The notes under the pieces are model-generated. The model ran no database searches. It was not told where the DNA came from and worked only from the letters and a program-made list of their open reading frames with translations. Shown here in pieces: positions 53,553 to 63,039 of a DNA stretch of 64,000 nt. The stretch's first letter is position 1, and every line of letters begins with the position of its first letter. Both the position numbers and the translations under genes were made by a program. The DNA is from [Pseudopropionibacterium] massiliense (lineage in GTDB: Bacteria > Actinomycetota > Actinomycetes > Propionibacteriales > Propionibacteriaceae): the NCBI RefSeq assembly GCF_900607225.1, contig NZ_LR027842.1, forward strand, positions 1 through 64,000. Direction: 5' to 3'.

Positions 53553-54140
53553 TCACGTGTTGTTGTTGGTCGCGGAATCGGAGTCCTTGGCGCGCATCAG
53601 GTCCAGGGCGATCATGCCGCCGAGAATTGCCAGCCGCCGGTCCGGGGATGTGCCGGCCGGGTAGTACAGGGCGTACCGGTCGTGGCCGAACAGCGCCTTG
53701 GCGAAGCCCGCCCGCTCCCGGCTGGCCTGCGCGACGACCCCGCCGCCGTTCGCGTCGACCACATCGAACTCGCGGCTGAGGAAATCCCCCTCCACCATGA
53801 ACTCCTCCCCGGTGCTGAGCGCGATGGAGAACCTGCGGGAGAAGAATCCCATCTTCCTGGTGACGGTGGCCAGCATGGAACCGTCACCCCGCACGATCTC
53901 GTAGGTGTCCCGCCAGAAGTCACGAACGTCACTGACGTGCGCCAACCGCCTGCCGTCGGCATCCAGCACGTCGAACTCGCGAGGCCCCAGGAAGAACCGG
54001 CGGGCACCGCCCTCCGTGCCACCCACCGTGCCGACGACCCGTTCCCGGTCATCGAGGATGTCGAATTCGGCGGAGAAGCCGCTACGGATCTGCTGCAGGA
54101 CGAGTAGATCCTGATCCAGGAGACCTACGTGACCGCTCAT
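53553..54140 (-). CDS. LURP-one/scramblase-like beta-barrel protein
   Basis: The product has 195 residues. The repeated strand pattern with EFDVLDADGRRLAHV, FFSRRFSIALSTGEEFMVEG and SREFDVVDANGG, plus the C-terminal hydrophobic helix RLAILGGMIALDLM, fits the LURP-one-related/phospholipid-scramblase-like family. Bacterial members are mostly uncharacterised. It starts at the ATG at 54140. Confidence 0.75.
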   Translation of the reverse strand: MSGHVGLLDQDLLVLQQIRSGFSAEFDILDDRERVVGTVGGTEGGARRFFLGPREFDVLDADGRRLAHVSDVRDFWRDTYEIVRGDGSMLATVTRKMGFFSRRFSIALSTGEEFMVEGDFLSREFDVVDANGGGVVAQASRERAGFAKALFGHDRYALYYPAGTSPDRRLAILGGMIALDLMRAKDSDSATNNNT

Positions 54141-54222
54141 GATTCAAGGGTAGGAGACCGGGGGTTCAGGATAGGCTGACGGTGGGGGGCAGTGCGATTG
54201 CCGTTTGATCCGAGGAGGGGTC

Positions 54223-54675
54223 GTGAATCCGCTGAGTGCCGAAGACTTCGTCACATGGGCCGATCAGCTCGCGAAGCTGCCCTGGCCGTTGACCCTCGAC
54301 GCCTTCCACACGTCAGCCGTCGATTTCGGATGGTCGCCCACCGACAGACCTTGGGAGTTCGTCGTGGACTTCTCGAACGGATCGAGGCGGATGGTGCTGT
54401 TTGGGGGCAGATCGGGGGGAATTCACAACATGTCCTTCCCCCTGGCTGATCCCGAGGGCGAATCCGCGGAAGGAGCCGCGAGGTTGAACGAGCTGTTCCT
54501 CTCCTACGAGACCACCGGGACGCAGGCGTGGGGAAGGCCGTTCTACACCGATCCCTGCGAGGATCCCACCGTCGCTTGGCGGTTGCCCAACCACACCGTC
54601 GCCGAGATCGTCGGCGGTTCCGACCTGATCCTCTCGACCTTCTTCACACCCCAGGGATCGTTCATCTACGGATGA
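54223..54675 (+). CDS. Hypothetical protein, possibly DUF6301-like
   Basis: The product has 150 residues from a GTG at 54223 behind GAGGAGGGG. The opening SAEDFVTWADQLAKLPWPLT resembles small actinobacterial immunity-like proteins (DUF6301 type: a helix, then SLDxxxxxAxxxGW). It is followed by strands and a Trp-rich end. The family call is tentative. No toxin gene lies next to it. Confidence 0.55.
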   Translation: MNPLSAEDFVTWADQLAKLPWPLTLDAFHTSAVDFGWSPTDRPWEFVVDFSNGSRRMVLFGGRSGGIHNMSFPLADPEGESAEGAARLNELFLSYETTGTQAWGRPFYTDPCEDPTVAWRLPNHTVAEIVGGSDLILSTFFTPQGSFIYG

Positions 54676-54689
54676 GCCGAGCCCCGCGG

Positions 54690-54769
54690 GTCGTGTCTGC
54701 TTTTCGGGTGCGGGGTGGTTTCGACTCGGGCTGCTCCTTCGTCGCGGCCCGGCTCAACCGGCTTCGGGT
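54690..54769. repeat. Dispersed repeat family A, right-arm copy
   Basis: GGTGGTTTCGACTCGGGCTG, then TTCGTCGCGGCCCGGCTCAA with CCGGCTTCGGG. The left arm is mostly missing. It lies between two convergent genes. Confidence 0.75.
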
Positions 54770-54801
54770 AATGCGTCGTGGCCCGGGGCGGGTGGTTTTG
54801 G

Positions 54802-55701
54802 TCAGCGCGCCACCAGGGTCAGGATCGTGACCTCCGGAGGGCAGGCGAAACGGTACGGGGCGAACGGGGAGGTACCGACACCGGCGGAGACGTGCAACCA
54901 GGCGTGATGCCCCTCGACCCGGTGCTCCGACAGGCCCTTGGCGCGGTCCGTCGGGAGGTCACAGTTGGTGATCAACGCCCCGTGGCCGGGAACGCACACC
55001 TGACCGCCGTGGGTGTGGCCCGCGAGGATCAGCTCCACCCCGTCGGCGGTCATGGCGTCCAGGATGCGGCGGTACGGGGCGTGTGTGACACCCAGGCTGA
55101 GATCCACACCCTCACTGGGAGGGCCGACGACGGCAGGATAGTGGTCCAGGTCGTGGTGGGCGTCGTCGGTGCCCCGCAGCTCGATGCGGTACCCACCCGC
55201 CTCGACGACGGCGCGGCGGTCGTTCAGGTCATGCCAGGCCCCGCTGCGGGTCAGGACCGCCCGCAGCTGGTCGGTGGCCAGCCGCTCCGGCGCCTCCGAA
55301 ACCTCGGAACGCCCCCGGGTGATGTAGCGCAGCGGGCTCTTGAACTCCGGTTTGTGGTAGTCGTTGGAGCCGAAGACGAACCCCCCCGGCACCTCCTGCA
55401 ACCGACCCAGCGCCGACACCAACGGCCGCGTCGCGGCGTCGCTGGCGATGTTGTCGCCCGTGTTGATCACCAGGTCGGGTTCCAGGTCCGCCAACGACCG
55501 CAGGAAGTTCAGTTTCAGCTGCTGTCCCGGCAGCAGGTGGATGTCGCTGACATGCAGTATCCGCAGCTCGGACCCACCCGCGGGCAGCACCGGAACCGTC
55601 ACGTGCCGCACCCGGAACCGGGTGGCCTCCACCATCCCCCAGGCGAAGCAGCCCGCCGCCGCCGCGGCGAGCCCCTTCGCCACCGTGAAGGCCTTGATCA
55701 C
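54802..55701 (-). CDS. Metallophosphoesterase, YkuE-like, partner of PonA2
   Basis: The product has 299 residues from a GTG at 55701 overlapping the ponA2 stop by 4 bp. An N-terminal membrane anchor (FTVAKGLAAAAAGCFAWGMV) is followed by calcineurin-type metal motifs ILHVSDIHLLP, INTGDNI, GSNDYH, GVTHAPYRR and ILAGHTHGGQV. In mycobacteria a similar gene (Rv3683) follows ponA2. It is probably anchored in the membrane. The substrate is unknown, with a cell-wall lipid phosphate possible. Confidence 0.88.
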   Translation of the reverse strand: MIKAFTVAKGLAAAAAGCFAWGMVEATRFRVRHVTVPVLPAGGSELRILHVSDIHLLPGQQLKLNFLRSLADLEPDLVINTGDNIASDAATRPLVSALGRLQEVPGGFVFGSNDYHKPEFKSPLRYITRGRSEVSEAPERLATDQLRAVLTRSGAWHDLNDRRAVVEAGGYRIELRGTDDAHHDLDHYPAVVGPPSEGVDLSLGVTHAPYRRILDAMTADGVELILAGHTHGGQVCVPGHGALITNCDLPTDRAKGLSEHRVEGHHAWLHVSAGVGTSPFAPYRFACPPEVTILTLVAR

Positions 55702-58073
55702 CGTTCACCCTCCGGGGTGGCGGGAGCGCTGGGCTGTGCCTGCCCGGGAGCGACCGTCGGGTTGTTCGTCGGCATGGGTCCCTTGGAGTAGACCATCTGG
55801 ATCGTGGAATACTTCGCCGCCCTGCTGTTGGGGGCCACCTTGCCCAGGTAGGTCCCGGCCGGCTGGGGGCTGAACTGTTCCAGCCTGCCGACGCTGAAGC
55901 CCTCGGCCTCGAGTGCCTGCCGTGCCTGCTCCTCGGTCATGCCCGTGACGTTCGGCACCGGGACCTTCTCGCCCTCCAGAATCCGCCTGTCCGGTTCCTG
56001 GAAGTTGCTCGCGGGGACGTCCTTGAGGGCCGCGGACATCGCGGACTTCCAGATTCCGCCTGCATCTCGGCCGCCCGAACCCTCCAGGATCTTCCCCGTC
56101 GACATTCGCATCCTGTCGATCGATTTCACGTCCTTGCCCTTGAAACGAGAGCTGGTGACGTCTGCCGCGATGTAGGCCACGCCCGCCATGTCGGGGGTGT
56201 AGCCGGCGAACCACACGCTCTGGGCCTCGTTGGTGGTTCCGGTCTTGCCCGCCTGGGGTCTGCCGTCCGGCATGCGCGCCGGGGTGCCCGTGCCCGGGGG
56301 GTTCATGACCGTCGACAGCACGCTGTTGACGCCGTCGGCCACCTCCGGGCTGATCACCTGCTTGCAGTCGGCCGACGGGATCTCGACCTCGGTGCCGTCC
56401 TTGGTCTGCACGCTCTGCAGGATGATCGGGTTGCAGTGCACGCCCCGGGCCGCGAACGTGGCGTAGGCCTCCGCCATCGACAGGGGAGTCACCTCCGCGA
56501 CACCGAGCACCCACGACGGGTAATCCGCCATGCTGCGCATGTCGGTGCCGTTGGCGAGTTTCACGCCGAGCTTCTGCGCCGTGTCGATGGAGGCGCAGAT
56601 GCCGACCTTGGCCTCCAGCTGGACGAAATAGGTGTTCACGGACTTCTGGGTGGCCTCCAGCATGTTGATGTTGCCGTGGTCACCGTCGTAGTTCTTCGGG
56701 TCGTAGTATCCCGTGTACGTGAACGGTCCCTCGCAGTTCTTGAACTTCATCCCGTGGAACTGAATATTCGACTTGGACTCGAAGGAGGTGCTGGTCGGGA
56801 CGCCCTGTTCCAGGGCGGTGGCGATCACGAAGGGCTTGAACGTCGAGCCTGCCTGGAAACCTCCGACGCCGCCAAAGGCGTCGGGGGCATTGCTGTTCAG
56901 CCAGGTCTGGCCCTCGCCGTCGCCCAGTTTCGTGCGGCTCTGGGCCATGGCGGTGATCAGGCCGGTGCCGGGCTGGATCAGCACCGATCCCCCCCAGACC
57001 GGGTCGGTGGCGCCGACCGTGCTGGCGACGGCCTCCTCGGCGGCCTGCTGGGCCTTCGGGTCGATGAGGGTCTTGATGGTCAGGCCGCCGCGGTTGAGCC
57101 GGTCGTTCCTCTCCTCCGGGGTGGATCCCAGCGATGGCATCTGGTCGGAGATCAGGACGCGCCTCACGTACTCGCAGAGGATCTGGAACTGGGATGCGGT
57201 GCAGCCGTTCGGGGTGGTCTGCAGGTTGGAGGTGTCGAAACCCTCCTGCATGGCGGCGTCCGCCTCCTCCTGTGTGATGGCGCGCACCTCGTCGGAGGCC
57301 ATCCGTTTCAGCACCTGGTTGCGGCGCTCGATGGCCTTCTCGGGGTTCTGGACGGGGTTGAAGGCGACGGGGTTCTGGACGATGCCGGCGAGCATCGCGG
57401 ACTGGGCGAGGGTCAGGTCCTTGGCGGTGGTGTTCCAGTAGTGGTGGGCGGCCGCCTCGACCCCGTAGGCACCGTCGCCGTAGTAGGCGATGTTCAGGTA
57501 GCGTTCCAGGATCTCGTTCTTGCTGAGGCGCTCCTCGACCGCCATGGCGTAGCGCATCTCCCGGATCTTGCGTTCGATGCTGACGGCCTGCGCGGCCGCG
57601 GCCGCCTCCTTGTCGCCGCGGGCAAGGGCCGTCTCGATCTGCACCTGTTTCACGTACTGCTGGGTGAGGGTGGACGCGCCCTGGGTGGAGCCGCTGAGGG
57701 TCCGGATGATCGCACGTCCCAGCCCCTGGATGTCGATGGCGCCGTGCTCGTAGAACCGATGATCCTCGATGGCGATCTGCGCCTTCTGCATCAGCGGGGA
57801 GATGTCGTCGAGGGCGACATAGGTGCGGTTCTCCGCGAAGAACGTGGCCAACTCCGAGTCGTCAGCCATCAGGATCCTGGACTTCTGCGACTGCGGCGGG
57901 GTCTCGAACTCCGCCGGCAGGTACTGCATGCTGTCGGACGTGGCCTTGGCGAGGCCGCTCGCGAGGGCGACGAAAGGCACGGCCAGACCCGAGAGCAGGA
58001 GTCCGCACAGTACGCTGATGGCCAGGAACATGGCTACGGATTTGCCCTTGCTTCTGGGCGCGCGCGTCTTCAT
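55698..58073 (-). CDS. ponA2: Bifunctional penicillin-binding protein, PonA2 type, with PASTA domain
   Basis: The product has 791 residues from the ATG at 58073. After one transmembrane segment (about 14-38) comes a GT51 domain (AIEDHRFYEHGAID; QGASTLTQQYVKQ), then the transpeptidase with STFKPF (S410), SVN and KTGTTNEAQSVWFAGY. The C-terminus carries one PASTA domain (VPNVTGMTEEQARQALEAEG) and a short Pro/Ala tail. TACACT lies 7 nt before the ATG without a ribosome-binding site, so the start is probably leaderless. It is coupled to the metallophosphoesterase gene. Confidence 0.93.
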   Translation of the reverse strand: MKTRAPRSKGKSVAMFLAISVLCGLLLSGLAVPFVALASGLAKATSDSMQYLPAEFETPPQSQKSRILMADDSELATFFAENRTYVALDDISPLMQKAQIAIEDHRFYEHGAIDIQGLGRAIIRTLSGSTQGASTLTQQYVKQVQIETALARGDKEAAAAAQAVSIERKIREMRYAMAVEERLSKNEILERYLNIAYYGDGAYGVEAAAHHYWNTTAKDLTLAQSAMLAGIVQNPVAFNPVQNPEKAIERRNQVLKRMASDEVRAITQEEADAAMQEGFDTSNLQTTPNGCTASQFQILCEYVRRVLISDQMPSLGSTPEERNDRLNRGGLTIKTLIDPKAQQAAEEAVASTVGATDPVWGGSVLIQPGTGLITAMAQSRTKLGDGEGQTWLNSNAPDAFGGVGGFQAGSTFKPFVIATALEQGVPTSTSFESKSNIQFHGMKFKNCEGPFTYTGYYDPKNYDGDHGNINMLEATQKSVNTYFVQLEAKVGICASIDTAQKLGVKLANGTDMRSMADYPSWVLGVAEVTPLSMAEAYATFAARGVHCNPIILQSVQTKDGTEVEIPSADCKQVISPEVADGVNSVLSTVMNPPGTGTPARMPDGRPQAGKTGTTNEAQSVWFAGYTPDMAGVAYIAADVTSSRFKGKDVKSIDRMRMSTGKILEGSGGRDAGGIWKSAMSAALKDVPASNFQEPDRRILEGEKVPVPNVTGMTEEQARQALEAEGFSVGRLEQFSPQPAGTYLGKVAPNSRAAKYSTIQMVYSKGPMPTNNPTVAPGQAQPSAPATPEGER

Positions 58074-58111
58074 GGCCCAAAGTGTACGTGAGGTTCGTGA
58101 CAGGCCACCGG

Positions 58112-58246
58112 TCACACCTCCTGAGGGATCTCGTCGTCCAGGGCCGACAGGTCCGGGCGGCGGAACAGGTTGATGGCCGCCACCCCCAAGCCACCCCACA
58201 GGGTGAGGATGGCGATACCCATCATGATGACGGCTGATGCGTTCAT
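58112..58246 (-). CDS. metS: MetS small subunit of a methionine/alanine importer
   Basis: The product has 44 residues, with one transmembrane helix (MNASAVIMMGIAILTLWGGL) and an acidic C-terminus (DLSALDDEIPQEV). It overlaps the metP stop by 4 bp (ATGA). MetS is required with the NSS carrier MetP for Na+-dependent methionine uptake in Corynebacterium. Confidence 0.85.
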   Translation of the reverse strand: MNASAVIMMGIAILTLWGGLGVAAINLFRRPDLSALDDEIPQEV

Positions 58247-59778
58247 TCGGAAACCTCGTGCTCGTTGTTCTGCTCGTCGAAATCGGTGCGGATGTTGCGA
58301 CGCCACGGGAACAGTGTCAGGACCACCGCGATGATGATCAGCGTCGCGGACATGCCCCAGCCGAAGATCACCAGCAGGTGCTGCGGATAGTTCTCGTAGG
58401 GTTCTCCGAGCTTGCCGATGAAGTCGTTGATCAGCATGTAGCCGAGCACCAGGGGGGCGACCACGCCGACCAGCGCCATCCAGCCCCGGCCCACCTTGAA
58501 ACTGGAGAACCGGTTGAGGTGGTCGCGCAGCACCGGGAGTTTGCGCACGAGCCACACCGTCGCGATGATGCACGCCAGGGCCCCGCCGAGGATGCCGTAC
58601 TTGTTGACGAACTCGTCGGTGATGTCGAGGAAGTACAACCCCGTGGTGGTCGACAGCAGAAGGACGGACAGGAGCATCATCGGGATGCCGATCACCAGGG
58701 TGGCCCACACCTTGGGGATGCCCAGCTTGTCACGCACCGCGGAGACGACCACCTCGACGATGCTCAGCAGCGATGTCAGTCCCGCCACCGTCAGGGAGGC
58801 GAAGAACAGCACACCCATCAGCGAGCCGAAGGGGGCCTGGGAGATGATCGTCGGGAAGGCGACGAAGGCCAGGGTGATGCCTTGGCCGGCGACGTCGGAG
58901 ACCCCCTGGCCCGTCTGCCCGGCCATGAAACCCAGCGCGGCGAAGACACCGATGCCGGCCAGCAGCTCGAAACCGGAGTTGGCGAAGCCGACGACCAGGC
59001 CGGAGCCGGTCAGGTCGGTGCGGCGCTTCAGGTAGGAGGAGTAGGTCAGCATGATGCCGAACCCGACCGACAGCGAGTAGAAGATCTGCCCGAAGGCCGC
59101 CGCCCACACCGCGGGATCGCCGAGCGCGCCCCACTCGGGGGTGAACAGGGCGTCCAGCCCCGTGGCCGCGCCGGGCAGGAACAGCGACTGCACCACCAGG
59201 ATCAGGAACATCACCACCAGCAGCGGCATGAAGATCTTGTTCACCATCGCCAGGCCCTTGTTCACGCCCAGCGCGACGGTGATCAGCGTGACCGCCCACA
59301 CCACCAGGATCGGGACGAGCAGCGACCACACGAAGTCGAACCCGACCCCCGGGGCCTCCGCGACGTGCAGGAAGTCCTGCATCAGGAAGGTCCTCGGGTC
59401 GGCCCCCCACGCCTGGTCGATGCTGAAAAGGGTGTACATCCCGGCCCAGCCGATGATGGCCGCGTAGTAGATCGCGATCATGAAGCAGACCATCACCTGC
59501 CACCAGCCGAGGCTCTCCGTCCAGCGCCCCATCCGCCGCAGCGCCAGCGGCGCCGAGCCGCGGTAGCGGTGCCCGAGGGCGTAGTCGAAGAACAGCAGGG
59601 GGATACCCACCGCCAGCAGCGCGATCAGGTAGGGAAGGATGAAGGCCCCGCCGCCGTTCTTGAACACGACGTACGGGAAGCGCCAGATGTTGCCCAGTCC
59701 GACGGCCGACCCGATGGCCGCCAGGATGAAGTAGCTGCGGGAGTTGAAGCTCTCCTGCTTGGGCGCACGCTTGTCCAT
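58243..59778 (-). CDS. metP: Sodium-dependent amino acid transporter, NSS family, MetP-like
   Basis: The product has 511 residues and twelve membrane helices. AAIGSAVGLGNIWRFPYVVF in helix 1 is the NSS sodium/substrate signature. GWWQVMVCFMIAIYYAAIIG (helix 3) and the helix 6 break AFGQIFYSLSVGFGIMLTYS also match the family. Pairing with the tiny MetS gene points to methionine (and alanine). The ATG at 59778 has GGAGC upstream. Confidence 0.9.
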   Translation of the reverse strand: MDKRAPKQESFNSRSYFILAAIGSAVGLGNIWRFPYVVFKNGGGAFILPYLIALLAVGIPLLFFDYALGHRYRGSAPLALRRMGRWTESLGWWQVMVCFMIAIYYAAIIGWAGMYTLFSIDQAWGADPRTFLMQDFLHVAEAPGVGFDFVWSLLVPILVVWAVTLITVALGVNKGLAMVNKIFMPLLVVMFLILVVQSLFLPGAATGLDALFTPEWGALGDPAVWAAAFGQIFYSLSVGFGIMLTYSSYLKRRTDLTGSGLVVGFANSGFELLAGIGVFAALGFMAGQTGQGVSDVAGQGITLAFVAFPTIISQAPFGSLMGVLFFASLTVAGLTSLLSIVEVVVSAVRDKLGIPKVWATLVIGIPMMLLSVLLLSTTTGLYFLDITDEFVNKYGILGGALACIIATVWLVRKLPVLRDHLNRFSSFKVGRGWMALVGVVAPLVLGYMLINDFIGKLGEPYENYPQHLLVIFGWGMSATLIIIAVVLTLFPWRRNIRTDFDEQNNEHEVSE

Positions 59779-59915
59779 TGAATTCAGCTCCGAGGGTTTT
59801 GCGAGGCTCCACGGCCGGGCGGTGCCCCCAGGGCAGCGGAACCTTCACGACGAACGCTTCAACCTAGTACGACCGGGGTGTGAAAGGGAAAAATGTCCAC
59901 GAAATGGGCGATTCG

Positions 59916-60533
59916 TCAGACCTCCACGTCCGGGGCGCCCTCGAAGTCGGTCATGGCCACCTGTCCCTCCTCGGTGATGCCCTCGCGTGTGAGCACCACC
60001 TTGAAGGTGTCCAGGACGATGCGGCAGTCGAGGGCGAAGGAACGGGTGTCGACGTAGCGCACGTCCCAGGCCAGGCGTTCCGCCCACGGCATCGCGTTGC
60101 GGCCCTTGACCTGCGCCAGACCCGTCACCCCGGGGCGCACCTCGTGACGGCGGGCCTGGCGGGCCGTGTACAGCGGCAGGTACTCCGGCAGCAGGGGCCT
60201 GGGGCCCACGATCGACATGTCGCCCTTGAGGACGTTGAACAGCTCGGGGAGTTCGTCGAGGCTGGTGGAGCGCAGCCACGAACCGAACGGGGTGATGCGG
60301 TCCTCGTCGCTGACGAGATCCTCGGTGATGTCCCGCATCGTGCGGAACTTGTACATCGTGAACATGCGACCGCTCCTGCCCGGCCTCTGCTGCGTGAACA
60401 GCACCGGGGATCCCAGGTTGATGCGCACCAGCAGGGCCACCACCAGCTGGATCGGGGAGGTCAGGATCAGCGCCAGGCCCGCCACCAGGATGTCGATGGC
60501 CCGTTTGGCGACGTCGTAGGGGCGGCGTCTCAT
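59916..60533 (-). CDS. Sugar-phosphate transferase, PglC-like (undecaprenyl-phosphate phosphoglycosyltransferase)
   Basis: The product has 205 residues. A reentrant hydrophobic segment (AIDILVAGLALILTSPIQLV) precedes the catalytic region MYKFRTMRDITEDLVSDEDR with the Asp-Glu dyad further on (LDELPELFNVLKGDMSIVGPRPLLPEYL). It transfers a sugar phosphate to the lipid carrier at the inner face of the membrane, the first step of surface-glycan assembly. The ATG overlaps the aminotransferase stop (ATGA). Confidence 0.9.
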   Translation of the reverse strand: MRRRPYDVAKRAIDILVAGLALILTSPIQLVVALLVRINLGSPVLFTQQRPGRSGRMFTMYKFRTMRDITEDLVSDEDRITPFGSWLRSTSLDELPELFNVLKGDMSIVGPRPLLPEYLPLYTARQARRHEVRPGVTGLAQVKGRNAMPWAERLAWDVRYVDTRSFALDCRIVLDTFKVVLTREGITEEGQVAMTDFEGAPDVEV

Positions 60534-61687
60534 CGGGACCGTCCGATGACGGCGCGCAGCCGGTCGGCGACACGCTCCATCGCCGCGTTGCCGAGGGCCG
60601 ATCCGCTCGGCAGGGAGACGCCGTTGGCGAACAGGTGCTCGGAGTTGCCGTTGACGTAGGCGTCGAGGTGCTGGAACACCGGCTGCAGGTGCATCGGTTT
60701 CCACAGCGGCCGCGACTCGATGTCGTCGTCGGCCAGGGCCTTGATCACGTCGTCGCGGGAGAAACCCGCGACCCGCGGGTCGATGACGACCGAGGTCAGC
60801 CAGAAGTTGTCGTGGTCGCCCTGACCGATCGGGTGCTCGGAACCGTCGGGCTGCCCGAAGAACCTGACGCCCGGGACCCCGTCGAACAGGGCGCGGTAGA
60901 ACAGGCGGTGCTGGCGGCGGCGCTCCAGCATCCCCGGCAGCCGTTCCAGCTGGGAACGGCCCAGCGCCGCCAGCAGGTTCGACATGCGGTAGTTGTAGCC
61001 GATGTCCTTGTGCTCGTAGTGCAGCACCGGTTGACGGGCCTGGGTGGCGAGGTAACGGATGTGGGCGGCGTGCTCCGGGTCGTCGGTGAGCACCGCGCCA
61101 CCGCCCGAGGTGGTCATCACCTTGTTGCCGTTGAAGGACACGGCCGCCAGGTCCCCGTAGGCCGCGGCGGGCCGCCCCCTGTGAACCGCGCCCAGCGATT
61201 CGGCGGCGTCGCTGAGGACACGCAGCCCGAACTCGTCGGCCACCGACCTGAGACCCTCCTGGTCGACGACGTGCCCCAGCAGGTCGACGGGAACGATCGC
61301 GACGACGTTGCGTCCCCTGTCCCGCTGCTCGGCGACGGCCCTGCGGGTCAGTTCCACGTCGATGTCGCCCTCGGGGGTGGAGTCCACCAGCACCGGGGTG
61401 GCGCCCGTGTAGAGGATCGCGTTGGTGGTGGCGGCGAACGTCATCGATGCGGTGATCACCACGTCCCCCGGTTTGAAGCCCAGGGTGAGGCCCGCCAGGT
61501 GCAGGGCCGCGGTGCCGGAGGACAGGACGACGGCGTGCTCGCGGTCGCAGTAGGCGGCCAGTTCCGTCTCGAACGCGTCCACCTCCGGGCCCAGCGGCGC
61601 GATCCAGCCCCCCGCGAAGGCGCGGGACAGCGCCTCCTGTTCCAGGGAGGTCATGTCGGGTGGGGAGAGGAAGATGCGTTCGGTCAC
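60530..61687 (-). CDS. DegT/DnrJ/EryC1/StrS-family PLP aminotransferase
   Basis: The product has 385 residues from a GTG at 61687. The PLP lysine is in VSFNGNKVMTTSGGGAVLTD, with the GTAALHLAGL phosphate-binding loop and YNYRMSNLLAALGRSQLERL. It makes an amino sugar nucleotide (PglE-like), matching the PglC-like enzyme next to it. TATCCT 6 nt before the GTG hints at a leaderless start. An acetyltransferase partner is not visible in the window. Confidence 0.9.
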   Translation of the reverse strand: MTERIFLSPPDMTSLEQEALSRAFAGGWIAPLGPEVDAFETELAAYCDREHAVVLSSGTAALHLAGLTLGFKPGDVVITASMTFAATTNAILYTGATPVLVDSTPEGDIDVELTRRAVAEQRDRGRNVVAIVPVDLLGHVVDQEGLRSVADEFGLRVLSDAAESLGAVHRGRPAAAYGDLAAVSFNGNKVMTTSGGGAVLTDDPEHAAHIRYLATQARQPVLHYEHKDIGYNYRMSNLLAALGRSQLERLPGMLERRRQHRLFYRALFDGVPGVRFFGQPDGSEHPIGQGDHDNFWLTSVVIDPRVAGFSRDDVIKALADDDIESRPLWKPMHLQPVFQHLDAYVNGNSEHLFANGVSLPSGSALGNAAMERVADRLRAVIGRSR

Positions 61688-61739
61688 GGGCCGAGGATAC
61701 CTTTCCCCGGCCCCCGGCGGCATCCGTGCGCGGAACCTC

Positions 61740-62993
61740 TCAGCGGGTCACCGAGTCGAGCCCCTCGGCGAGCAGGCCCGCGAGGATCCGCGGGGTGTAG
61801 TGCTCCTGCAGGTGGCGGTACCCGTTCCTCGCCCACGTCCTGCGCCGCTCGATCGGGGCGGAGGCCATCTCCACCATCGCCGCGGCCAGGGCCTGGCGGT
61901 CGTCGCCCGCCACGACGATCCCGGAATCCGCCTCGCGCACCGGATTGTTCGGGGCACTGGTGGCGAACACCACCGGACGGAAGGCGTACATGTAGCTGAA
62001 CATCTTGTTCAGGCTGATCCCGTAGCGGTAGAGGGGGCTGTCGAGGAGGCTGCCCGTCAGGCAGTCCGCCTCCCGGGAACGCTCCAGCACCTTCGTCGGG
62101 GCGATCCAGTCGTCGAAGACGATGTTCGCGGCCGACGGGAGGGCCGCGGCCTGTTTCTGCAACTCCGGTTTGAGGGTGCCGTCGCCGACGAGCCGCAGCC
62201 TCAGAGCCAGGTCGGGGCGGGCGGCGCTGGCCTTGTCGAAGGCCTCGATCACGCCGTCGAGAACGTCGCCGGTGCTGTGGTTGCCGAGGTACATGAAGGT
62301 GAAGGTGTCGCGTTCGGGCAGGGTCGGTTCGGGATCCTCCGGGGCGCCGTCGAAACCGTTGGAAACCCACAGGAAGGGGGTGTCGGCCATGCCGTTCTCC
62401 CGCAGGTACTCGTCGACGTGGGGCAGCGGGGAGAGCACCAGCGAGGCCCTGCGGCACAGCTTCAGCGACAACCGCGACATGACCTTCGCCAGCGGACTGT
62501 TCGCCGAGAGCTTGCCGAGATGGATCAGGGTCTCGGGCCAGACGTCGCGGATCTCGTAGATGAACGGCACCCGGTACCTGCGGGCCAGCCGCATGCCCGC
62601 CCAGGCCGCGAACGGGTGCACGGTGCTGCCGATCACCACGTCGGGGCGACGTAACCCGCGGGTCATGCCGGGCATCAGGGTCATGAGGGCGAAGATCACC
62701 ATCCCGACGAAACGCAGGGCCGTCGAGGTGCCGTAGGCCATGGTGCGGACCCACAGCACCGGTACGCCGAGTTCCTCGGTGATCTTCCTGAGGCGGAACC
62801 CCTTCATCGCCTGCTTCCCCTGCGGATAGGTGGTGCTGGCGACGATCAGGGAGGCCGACCAGCCGTGTTCCGGCAGGTAGCGGGCCAGGTCCAGGTGCCG
62901 CGCGGATCCGCCGTCCTTGGAGGGAATGTCGGCGTAATGATTGACGATCCAGACGTGACGGTGCGAGTCCCGGGGGTTCGGTGCTGCGCTCAT
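61740..62993 (-). CDS. GT4 glycosyltransferase, WbuB-like
   Basis: The product has 417 residues from the ATG at 62993 (AGGAAGG upstream). The GT-B fold shows VWIVNHYADIPSKDGGSARH at the N-terminus, IYEIRDVWPETLI (the WbuB/WcaI-type DxWPE motif) and a C-terminal donor site FMYLGNHSTGDVLDGVIEAF with LNKMFSYMYAFRPVVFA. It probably adds an N-acetylfucosamine-like or similar residue to a lipid-linked glycan. Confidence 0.87.
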   Translation of the reverse strand: MSAAPNPRDSHRHVWIVNHYADIPSKDGGSARHLDLARYLPEHGWSASLIVASTTYPQGKQAMKGFRLRKITEELGVPVLWVRTMAYGTSTALRFVGMVIFALMTLMPGMTRGLRRPDVVIGSTVHPFAAWAGMRLARRYRVPFIYEIRDVWPETLIHLGKLSANSPLAKVMSRLSLKLCRRASLVLSPLPHVDEYLRENGMADTPFLWVSNGFDGAPEDPEPTLPERDTFTFMYLGNHSTGDVLDGVIEAFDKASAARPDLALRLRLVGDGTLKPELQKQAAALPSAANIVFDDWIAPTKVLERSREADCLTGSLLDSPLYRYGISLNKMFSYMYAFRPVVFATSAPNNPVREADSGIVVAGDDRQALAAAMVEMASAPIERRRTWARNGYRHLQEHYTPRILAGLLAEGLDSVTR

Positions 62994-63039
62994 GGGGGTC
63001 CTTCCTGTGGTGGCCGACGATGCTACCCCGTCGCGCCTC

